Shown here piece by piece: positions 1 to 4,644 of a stretch of DNA of 6,556 nt. How positions within the stretch are numbered: the stretch's first letter is position 1; each line of letters starts with the position of its first letter. This DNA comes from Bacteroidales bacterium. GTDB lineage: Bacteria > Bacteroidota > Bacteroidia > Bacteroidales > P3. Below the pieces are notes generated by a model, which made no database searches, had not been told where the DNA came from, and saw only the letters and a program-made list of their open reading frames with translations. The position numbers were made by a program, and so were the translations under genes. The stretch is taken from positions 1 through 6,556 of the forward strand of contig JAGCLI010000257.1 in assembly GCA_017647065.1 (NCBI GenBank), in the 5' to 3' direction.

Positions 1-13
1 CCTTACTCTAGGT

Positions 14-35
14 ACAAATACTTTCTAGTATTTGT
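14..35 (-). repeat. 9-bp hairpin in the putative rRNA leader
   Basis: ACAAATACT (14-22) and AGTATTTGT (27-35) are perfect inverted repeats around a four-base loop. No U-tract follows on the minus strand, so it is not a typical terminator. In an rRNA leader it could be a processing or folding element. Confidence 0.5.
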
Positions 36-55
36 CCGCTACCTTGGTTCCTATT

Positions 56-68
56 GTTTCAAAGATCA
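56..68 (-). promoter_or_regulatory. boxA-like antitermination element
   Basis: The minus strand reads TGATCTTTGAAAC, which resembles the bacterial rRNA boxA core (GCTCTTTAACA in E. coli), where NusB/NusE bind nascent RNA. It lies about 75 bases downstream of the probable start site of the promoter at 138-168, as expected in an rRNA leader. The match is by eye and imperfect. Confidence 0.45.
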
Positions 69-137
69 TTTCTTTTTCCCTCAACGACTCTCTATTCTTC
101 TCTACTCACTCGCCTCGTTCCGTCCGTTTTGGGATTG

Positions 138-168
138 CAAAAGTACTACCTTTTTCTTTATTACCAAA
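138..168 (-). promoter_or_regulatory. Consensus Bacteroidetes promoter, probably rRNA
   Basis: On the minus strand TTTG (165-168) is separated by exactly 19 bases from TACTTTTG (138-145). This is a full match to the Bacteroidetes primary sigma consensus TTTG-N19-TAnnTTTG. The following CAATCCC start region and the gene-free leader point to a strong stable-RNA promoter. It lies downstream of the six-gene AAA operon and directs transcription out of the left edge of the window. Confidence 0.75.
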
Positions 169-253
169 TATTTTTTACTATTTTTTTTACCTAATTCTCA
201 TAACTGCCTGATTATAAATGAAATTATTTTTTGAGAATTTTTAAAGAAATGAA

Positions 254-295
254 AGTAAAAATAGAAGATTTTTAGCAAAAGTCTCTATTTTTACT
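254..295 (-). terminator. Probable terminator of the AAA operon
   Basis: AGTAAAAATAGA (254-265) and TCTATTTTTACT (284-295) form a perfect 12-bp stem with an 18-base loop. It starts about nine bases after the stop codon of the last operon gene. On the minus strand the stem is followed by T-rich sequence. It is AT-rich, like the terminator at 4279-4332, and separates the operon from the rRNA-type promoter downstream. Confidence 0.6.
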
Positions 296-303
296 CGTTT
301 TTC

Positions 304-705
304 TTATTTTACTTCTGCAAAAACTTCAATTATTTCATCATTTATTACAATATCTGATAGCGAGAGGAATTTTAGAACTTTTTTTGCTTGTTCTATTTCT
401 TCTAAATCAACTTTTATCGTTTTATTCTCTATTTCAATAACTCCTTTTGGTAGGTTGGAAATTAGTTTTGGCAATAGTTTTTCCACAGCAATTTCCATAA
501 GAGGTTTACAACTATAAGTAAGTTCTATTTTATTAGAATATATCGCTGTTATTATCAAAGATATTTCTATGTTTGGTAAAAACATCATTCCCGAAGAGTA
601 CTTTACGTTTAAAGTATTTTCATTTACCTTGCTCAAAGACAAACTTACCTTTGTCAAATCTTTTACTTTATTTTCTATTTCCTTATATGTAATTGATAAC
701 TTCAT
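304..705 (-). CDS. Small alpha/beta protein of unknown function, last gene of AAA operon
   Basis: This 133-residue protein is not recognised. It has no signal peptide, transmembrane segment or cysteine motif. The pattern suggests a short N-terminal helix (about 5-20), then alternating beta strands (about 20-65), a helix near 68-85 (PLMEIAVEKLLPKLI), two strands around 90-100, a helix near 101-114, and a terminal strand pair ending in EVFAEVK. This order loosely recalls small TULIP-like lipid-binding folds such as DUF1439/DUF2993, but that is only a pattern impression. The ATG at 703-705 lies 19 bases after the stop of the AAA+ ATPase gene and no promoter is seen in between, so co-transcription is likely. 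A role as a cytosolic partner of the ATPase would fit, but nothing in the sequence proves it. Confidence 0.8.
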   Translation of the reverse strand: MKLSITYKEIENKVKDLTKVSLSLSKVNENTLNVKYSSGMMFLPNIEISLIITAIYSNKIELTYSCKPLMEIAVEKLLPKLISNLPKGVIEIENKTIKVDLEEIEQAKKVLKFLSLSDIVINDEIIEVFAEVK

Positions 706-724
706 AGATTAAAAACGATAAGTT

Positions 725-2014
725 CTACTTTTTATTTCTTTTTCTTGATTTTTGATTTCCTTTTTGCTTTGACATTTCGCTTTCTTCCATTGCCTTTTCT
801 TTCAGTTTTGTAGAAATTTTTAGCTTTAAGCGTTCATTTTCCTCTGCTTTAAGTTTTTCTATTTCTTCTTTCTTTGCAGTCATTGCATCTTTTAGGTCAT
901 CGATAACAAAAATTGCATCTTTTCCATATTCTCCTGCTTTTTTTAACAACATTGAAAGTATTGCATTTTTAATCTCTCTACCAGAAAAGCCATCTATTAT
1001 TTCGCTTATCTCTAAGATTTCTTCATCTGTGAAAGGTTTTTCTATTGGTAAAAATGGAGGAAGGGAGACTTTTATTATTTCTGCCCTTGCTTCTTTATTT
1101 GGTAAGTCGAGTTTTATATTTGCTAATATACGAGAATTAAACGCTTTATCGAAATTAGTTACCAAATTCGTAGCAAACAAAACCACTCCTTCAAAATCTT
1201 CAAGCAAAATCAGCATTTGACTACGCAAAGAGTTCAATGCTTGTTCTGCACCTTGACTAACATTTTCTATTCTCTTGCCAAGAAAAGAATCTGCTTCATC
1301 AAAAAACATCACAGCGTCTAATTCCTTTGCTGTTTCAAAAGCTTTTTTCAAATTTTTCGGTGCATCGCCAACATATTTTGATTCTATTTCGGAATAATTC
1401 AATGCCAATAATGGTTTTGATAAATGTTTTGCTATTGCGTGAGCACACATTGTTTTTCCCGTACCAGGAGGGCCGAAGAAATTCAACACACTTCTTGGCT
1501 TGCTATCTACTTTCTCAAATCCCCATACCTTATATATCAACTCCTTGTTTTCAATTACATTTAAGGCATCAAAGATTGTTTTCTTAATCTCTTTATCCAT
1601 TATTATTTGCTCAAAATCATATCGAGGATTTATAGGCAAAAATGTAGGCAAACCATCGTTTGAATTAGAATTTTCAGCCTTTGTCTCGGAGTTTTCTTGA
1701 ACTTTGTTTTCTTTTTTATTGAAAGTCAAATTCAGAAATAAAGAACAATCGGAAAGTTCTATGCTCGCCTTGCTATCTAAATAACTTTCCGCAGAATTTA
1801 ATAAAGCAAAACTACCATCTAAATCAAAACTTGCATTATGATCTATGTTAATAAACTCTCCGTTACGCTCTTTTACTTCCCATTTTGGAAGAATTGTAAG
1901 ATTAGGATAATTGTTTATTTTTCCTTGAAGGAAAGTTATCAACCCTCCCTCTAAGTTTTCAATATACAAAACTTGTTGTTCCGATAGTGTTTCTTTATTT
2001 ATAAGATATTTCAT
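725..2014 (-). CDS. Classical AAA+ ATPase with novel N-terminal domain
   Basis: This 429-residue protein is an ATP-driven remodelling or unfolding enzyme of the classical AAA clade (FtsH/Cdc48/Vps4-like). Residues 1-105 form an N-terminal domain I do not recognise. Residues 106-121 are a polar Asn/Glu/Ser linker. The AAA module follows, with Walker A GPPGTGKT at 181-188, a substrate-threading pore-loop motif KYVG at 213-216, Walker B MFFDEAD at 236-242, sensor 1 in ATN at 281-283, and the sensor-2-like helix SGREIKN at 344-350. The second-region-of-homology segment DKAFNSRILANI keeps one arginine (Arg295). The first arginine-finger position of p97/Vps4 appears to be Asn293. Residues 380-429 are a highly charged coiled-coil-like tail ending in a basic cluster. 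No protease domain or transmembrane helix is present, so it should act in the cytosol as a hexamer. Four small genes with a shared C-terminal module precede it with 10-15 base gaps and are the obvious candidate substrates or adaptors. Confidence 0.93.
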   Translation of the reverse strand: MKYLINKETLSEQQVLYIENLEGGLITFLQGKINNYPNLTILPKWEVKERNGEFINIDHNASFDLDGSFALLNSAESYLDSKASIELSDCSLFLNLTFNKKENKVQENSETKAENSNSNDGLPTFLPINPRYDFEQIIMDKEIKKTIFDALNVIENKELIYKVWGFEKVDSKPRSVLNFFGPPGTGKTMCAHAIAKHLSKPLLALNYSEIESKYVGDAPKNLKKAFETAKELDAVMFFDEADSFLGKRIENVSQGAEQALNSLRSQMLILLEDFEGVVLFATNLVTNFDKAFNSRILANIKLDLPNKEARAEIIKVSLPPFLPIEKPFTDEEILEISEIIDGFSGREIKNAILSMLLKKAGEYGKDAIFVIDDLKDAMTAKKEEIEKLKAEENERLKLKISTKLKEKAMEESEMSKQKGNQKSRKRNKK

Positions 2015-2024
2015 AATGAATTGT

Positions 2025-2312
2025 TTAATAATTTATAGGAATTATTTGTCCTACTCTTAAAGAAGAATCTACTCCCTCGTCAGATTCAATGGGCATTTCT
2101 GCTATTTCATTTTCATTTACATCATATATACCAACTTTAACAGCATCTCGTTTTTTTTCTTTTATTTTTGCATAGAATGCTTCTTTGGATTTTCTTGCGA
2201 CTTCTTCTGCAATTTGTTTTGCTGTTATCTTTTTATATATTTTTACACCAGCATAAACCGTTAAACCTATTGCTGCGGCTCCTAAAAGGAGTTTAAAAAT
2301 TGATCCCCACAT
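2025..2312 (-). CDS. Small single-pass membrane protein, divergent member of the operon's paralogue family
   Basis: The 95-residue protein has one hydrophobic helix at about 5-23 followed by KIYKK. By the positive-inside rule this places the rest in the cytosol. A charged helix (about 30-55) leads to a short module, VKVGIYD at 58-64, then NENEIAE and IESDEG, and the protein ends IIPINY. This matches the spacing of GVYD, EEIV and IEADELD in the two neighbouring proteins upstream, so I consider it a shortened, diverged relative. It lies ten bases before the AAA+ ATPase gene and ten bases after the previous gene. A role as a membrane anchor or substrate that the ATPase recognises by its C terminus is inferred only. 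The protein is not a named family that I recognise. Confidence 0.8.
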   Translation of the reverse strand: MWGSIFKLLLGAAAIGLTVYAGVKIYKKITAKQIAEEVARKSKEAFYAKIKEKKRDAVKVGIYDVNENEIAEMPIESDEGVDSSLRVGQIIPINY

Positions 2313-2322
2313 AATTTTATTT

Positions 2323-2733
2323 TTAATTTAATACTATTAAATCTTCATTTCCTAAAACTTCGCGTGTCTTTGCGTCTAATTCATCGGCTTCTATAAGTTT
2401 TGCATGAACGATTTCCTCTTTTTCTTCATCGTAAACGCCGATAAATAAAGATTCTTTTTTTGTTGGCTGAATTGACAACACATCTTTCATTGCTGATGCT
2501 TTTGCTACAAATGGCACGTGTTTGTTTTTGTCTAATTTTAAGGTTTTAAACCAATTTACAACTTCTAAAAAATTTAAGCAACCTTCAATTGAAACAGTTT
2601 CAAATTCTATTTTCCACTCTTTCTTAAAGGCTTTTTTAATTGATTCTAAAAGTGTCGGTTTTTTCTTAAAGACTAATAAGGCTATTACTGCAACTACAAC
2701 AACTGCAATTCCTATTATTAAATATGTATTCAT
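2323..2733 (-). CDS. Membrane-anchored paralogue with transmembrane helix and GVYDE module
   Basis: The protein has 136 residues. A strongly hydrophobic helix at about 4-22 (rich in Val/Ile) is followed by FKKK, predicting a single-pass protein with a cytosolic C-terminal part. Residues 27-60 are charged and probably helical. Residues 63-136 align without gaps to residues 41-114 of the neighbouring 114-aa protein, with roughly 60% identity by eye. Shared segments include LKLDKN, HVPFVA, GVYDE, IEAD and KTREVLG, and the protein ends EDLIVLN. The DNA is also similar over this stretch, indicating a tandem duplication with an exchanged N terminus. It lies third in the operon with gaps of 10-13 bases on either side. 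Its function is unknown. Confidence 0.85.
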   Translation of the reverse strand: MNTYLIIGIAVVVVAVIALLVFKKKPTLLESIKKAFKKEWKIEFETVSIEGCLNFLEVVNWFKTLKLDKNKHVPFVAKASAMKDVLSIQPTKKESLFIGVYDEEKEEIVHAKLIEADELDAKTREVLGNEDLIVLN

Positions 2734-2746
2734 TTCTTTTCTTTTT

Positions 2747-3091
2747 TTAACTTAATACCACTAAATCCTCATCACCTAAAACTTCACGTGTTTTTGGATC
2801 TAAGGCATCTGCTTCAATGAATCTGTTTTCTACAATTTCGTCTGTTGCTTCATCATAAACACCTTCAAAAATTCCTACGTTCTTTGTAGGTGCTTTTTGT
2901 AACATTTCTTTAAATTGATTGCCGTTTGCAACAAATGGTACGTGTCTATTTTTATCTAATTTTAAACTTTTAAACCAATTTACACAATGTGCAAGAAAGT
3001 TAAATATACCATTGATAACGTATTGAAATACTTTTTTTATCCAACTTATAGCTTGCTTAATTAATTCTACTATTCCTGAAATTAGTCCCAT
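2747..3091 (-). CDS. Paralogue with amphipathic N terminus and GVYDE module
   Basis: The protein has 114 residues. The first 40 are hydrophobic but interrupted by lysines (LIKQAISWIKKVFQYVINGIF). This looks more like a membrane-binding amphipathic helix or hairpin than a clean transmembrane segment. Residues 41-114 form the module shared with the 136-aa neighbour: LKLDKN, HVPFVA, then GVYDE at 77-81, IEAD at 92-95, KTREVLG at 100-106 and a terminal EDLVVLS. No catalytic motif is apparent. The start follows an A/T-rich leader typical of the phylum. It begins 14 bases after the stop of the first operon gene. It is possibly a peripheral membrane partner of the AAA+ ATPase encoded downstream, which is inference from context. 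Confidence 0.85.
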   Translation of the reverse strand: MGLISGIVELIKQAISWIKKVFQYVINGIFNFLAHCVNWFKSLKLDKNRHVPFVANGNQFKEMLQKAPTKNVGIFEGVYDEATDEIVENRFIEADALDPKTREVLGDEDLVVLS

Positions 3092-3105
3092 AATTTTATT
3101 GTTTT

Positions 3106-3600
3106 TTAGGTTAATATTACTAAATCTGATTCAACAAATAAATTCAATACATCTTGTTCTAATTGTTTGGCTTTAATGATTACATAATGATTGTTTTCAT
3201 CTGCTAACAATTCTCTTCCTTTTCCATAAGAAAGATAAACAAAGGCTACTTCTTTTTCATTGATTACACCTTGTTGTTTAAAGGCTGCAACCATATTTGC
3301 TCCTTTTACAATATGATTTTTTGCATATTGAAGCATTTCTCTTGAAGTCAAGGTATCTACTTCATAAACTGTCATATTATCTTTTGAAGTTACGCTGATT
3401 TTCTTTAAGAAATCTGCCTTCGCTTGTTGATAACACTCCATCATTTCTTGCTTTGCCTTATCCCATTCCGGCATTACTTCATCTTTGATTCTTTGTTTCA
3501 ATTCTTCTGTATCAACATTAATTTTTTCTTTTGCTACGTCCCACCAATCTTTTAATTGATATAGCAAATCATCTAATTGTTCGCTGTTAAACTTTGCCAT
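3106..3600 (-). CDS. Soluble helical protein with related C-terminal module, first gene of AAA operon
   Basis: The protein has 164 residues and no hydrophobic segment. Residues 5-67 are long charged, probably coiled-coil or amphipathic helices, rich in Lys/Glu and containing several Trp (DWWDVAKEK, PEWDKAKQEMM). Residues 77-164 form a mixed module: VYEVDTL, a helix REMLQYAKNHIV, strand AFVYLSYG, strand VIIKAKQL, and a terminal ESDLVILT. The end matches EDLVVLS and EDLIVLN of the next two proteins, and the preceding strand-strand-helix order is also similar. I therefore treat it as the most distant member of the same family. It lies just downstream of the promoter at 3646-3676 and begins the operon. 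The N-terminal helices faintly recall ESCRT-III/PspA-type membrane scaffolds, but the helix is too short to claim this. Confidence 0.85.
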   Translation of the reverse strand: MAKFNSEQLDDLLYQLKDWWDVAKEKINVDTEELKQRIKDEVMPEWDKAKQEMMECYQQAKADFLKKISVTSKDNMTVYEVDTLTSREMLQYAKNHIVKGANMVAAFKQQGVINEKEVAFVYLSYGKGRELLADENNHYVIIKAKQLEQDVLNLFVESDLVILT

Positions 3601-3645
3601 GATTTTTTTAATTTTTATGTTAAAACTATTTCTTATTTCTCAATT

Positions 3646-3676
3646 CAAAAGTACTATCTTTGCTTATAATCTCAAT
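3646..3676 (-). promoter_or_regulatory. Promoter of the six-gene AAA operon
   Basis: On the minus strand ATTG (3673-3676) lies 19 bases upstream of TACTTTTG (3646-3653). The -7 element is a full consensus match and the -33 element matches three of four bases. Transcription would start near 3639, giving an untranslated leader of about 40 bases before the ATG at 3598-3600. The other genes of the operon have no comparable element in their short gaps. Confidence 0.7.
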
Positions 3677-3685
3677 GAGGCGAAG

Positions 3686-3702
3686 TAATTTGTTGCAAAA
3701 AT
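3686..3702. repeat. 17-bp sequence repeated at 5340-5356
   Basis: TAATTTGTTGCAAAAAT occurs here in noncoding DNA and again at 5340-5356, where on the minus strand it encodes the last residues and stop of the 341-aa gene. Here it is followed by a partial second copy (TGTTGCAAAA). The sequence is AT-rich, so chance is possible; it could be a trace of duplication or recombination. Confidence 0.4.
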
Positions 3703-3767
3703 GTTGCAAAACGGCGATTTTTATCTGACAATAGGGTACAAAAAAATCGTGAACTTTTTCTTATTCT

Positions 3768-3885
3768 AAGTGTGAGGTCTTGGAACTACCTAATCCGTCA
3801 AATAAGTAAAGCTCACGATATTACACGTGAGCGTTTACTGCCTTACTTTTAACGGATTGCATGAAATGTTCCAAGTTTCACACCT
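3768..3885 (-). ncRNA. Candidate 6S-like regulatory RNA (long interrupted hairpin)
   Basis: About 118 bases fold into one rod. The outer stem pairs 3770-3775 with 3878-3883 and 3779-3786 with 3868-3875. It opens into an asymmetric bubble of 5 and 9 bases (3787-3791 / 3859-3867). A 7-bp stem follows (3792-3798 / 3852-3858), then a second internal loop, then an apical stem 3805-3817 / 3826-3839 with an 8-base loop. This shape and length resemble 6S RNA, including the Bacteroidetes 6S-Flavo class, which mimics an open promoter and binds RNA polymerase. The minus strand is chosen because an exact consensus promoter lies upstream at 3976-4006 and a run of seven U follows at 3746-3740. No ORF covers it. 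The structure alone does not fix the strand or prove the family. Confidence 0.5.
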
Positions 3886-3975
3886 ATAAAGTACAAGCAA
3901 AAACGCCTTTTATCTATCTTTAATTTCTATTTTCTTTGTTCTATATTTTTATCTCTTTGTTTTATTTTCCAAAAG

Positions 3976-4006
3976 CAAAGGTATAATAAATTTTTAAAAG
4001 CACAAA
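3976..4006 (-). promoter_or_regulatory. Consensus promoter upstream of the candidate small RNA
   Basis: On the minus strand TTTG (4003-4006), 19 bases, then TACCTTTG (3976-3983) is an exact match to the Bacteroidetes promoter consensus. No protein gene begins within 350 bases downstream, which supports a noncoding transcript covering the hairpin at 3768-3885. Start would be near 3969, leaving about 80 A-rich bases before the hairpin. Confidence 0.65.
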
Positions 4007-4070
4007 AAAATCTTACACAAACTATTAATATTTTAACTTAAAGTTAGCAGATAAAAATCTTTATTTTAAG

Positions 4071-4102
4071 AAAATTTCATTTTGAGATTTTTGTGAAATT
4101 TT
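4071..4102. repeat. 9-bp inverted repeat in AT-rich spacer
   Basis: AAAATTTCA (4071-4079) and TGAAATTTT (4094-4102) pair around a 14-base loop. The stem has almost no G/C and lies in very AT-rich DNA, so it may be a weak secondary terminator or chance. Confidence 0.3.
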
Positions 4103-4278
4103 TTGCGAAAAATTGACGAAAATTAGGGTAATTTTTTGGTGAATTATGACTTTGGTGAGAGAAATCTTTGAAAAGATGAAAAAAAGCAAAGAAAAAAATA
4201 TTTTTTTCAAAGAAATAATTTAATAAAATCAAGAAATATTTTTCTGAAATCAAGAAAAAAATCGGCTAAAACAAAGAA

Positions 4279-4332
4279 AAAAATCACAAAATCAAGGCTT
4301 TTAAAAGTTAAGTCGTTGATTTTGTGATTTTT
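4279..4332 (-). terminator. Strong 17-bp stem terminator of the UDG-like/zinc-ribbon unit
   Basis: AAAAATCACAAAATCAA (4279-4295) and its exact complement (4316-4332) form a 17-bp perfect stem with a 20-base loop. On the minus strand the stem runs directly into TTTTTTTCTTTG, giving a U-tract. It lies about 125 bases downstream of the zinc-ribbon gene stop and is the only strong terminator for that transcript. The plus-strand side also has a short T-run, so it could work in both directions. Confidence 0.75.
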
Positions 4333-4457
4333 AATTAAGGGCAAATAAATCGAAAATTTCGGATTAAGATTTTGTTTGCCGAAAATATCGCAAGCATTTG
4401 GCATTAAGTGATGGAAAAAGTTCTTTATTTTTTGTTTAAAACAACTTTTTAAAATTT

Positions 4458-4640
4458 TTAAAGCATAGGATGTTTTATAATAAACCACCATTCTTTTAGT
4501 GTTAATGGAAGTCTTATTGCTTTTTTACTACTACATTTTGGGCATTTTTTATCGTTTTCCCAAAAGGGAACTCTGCGAAAATAAATTTCTCCGCAGTCTC
4601 TGCAACGATATTTCTTTGTTTCTGTTGGAAATATTGGCAT
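4458..4640 (-). CDS. Small zinc-ribbon protein
   Basis: This 60-residue protein carries two CxxC knuckles, Cys13/Cys16 (CRDC) and Cys33/Cys36 (CPKC), 17 residues apart. The arrangement is that of a structural zinc ribbon. The region between is aromatic and basic (EIYFRRVPFW), and the C terminus (LKEWWFIIKHPML) is hydrophobic. Zinc ribbons of this size often bind nucleic acid or serve as protein-interaction modules, and no more specific role can be read. It begins four bases after the stop codon of the 207-aa UDG-like gene, implying translational coupling and a shared transcript. The ATG at 4638-4640 is the only sensible start. No family name is recognised. Confidence 0.85.
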   Translation of the reverse strand: MPIFPTETKKYRCRDCGEIYFRRVPFWENDKKCPKCSSKKAIRLPLTLKEWWFIIKHPML

Positions 4641-4644
4641 ATCT

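Larger units (their letters stand above)
1..137 (-). other. Probable rRNA operon leader (rRNA genes outside window)
   Basis: The transcribed region downstream of the promoter at 138-168 contains no open reading frame. It is more GC-rich than the surrounding intergenic DNA (for example ACGGACGGAACGAGGCGAG on the minus strand). It carries a boxA-like element at 56-68 and a compact hairpin at 14-35. Bacteroidetes rRNA operons typically start from a strong TAnnTTTG promoter followed by such an antitermination leader, so a 16S rRNA gene probably begins just beyond position 1. The rRNA itself is not visible, so the assignment is an inference from promoter and leader character. Confidence 0.55.
4007..4457. 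other. AT-rich intergenic stretch, no gene seen
   Basis: This stretch is extremely AT-rich and contains no credible coding region. It holds the terminator at 4279-4332, an imperfect-context inverted repeat at 4071-4102, and two copies of AAATCAAGAAA 21 bases apart (4226-4236 and 4247-4257). Apart from these, I see nothing functional here. Confidence 0.6.

Noticed and set aside
1029..1700. Plus-strand ORFs of 63-86 codons
   Set aside because: All lie opposite the AAA+ ATPase gene, including its Walker motifs, and encode nothing recognisable.
3686..3710. Short repeated TGTTGCAAAA units as a CRISPR-like array
   Set aside because: There are only two near-adjacent copies of about 10 bases, with no spacers and no cas genes.
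3715..3749. CGATTTTT / AAAAATCG inverted repeat as a terminator
   Set aside because: The T-run lies within the stem rather than after it and the stem is only eight weak pairs, so it does not look like an intrinsic terminator by itself.
3768..3885. Hairpin as SRP RNA, attC site or insertion-sequence end
   Set aside because: The conserved SRP apical GGAA tetraloop motif is absent, no integrase or cassette is nearby, and no transposase or target duplication is seen. The 6S-like reading fits better.
4207..4491. 94-codon minus-strand ORF
   Set aside because: It overlaps the zinc-ribbon gene start of another frame, spans the 17-bp terminator stem, and its product is low-complexity Phe/Leu/Lys/Asp repeats produced by AT-rich DNA.
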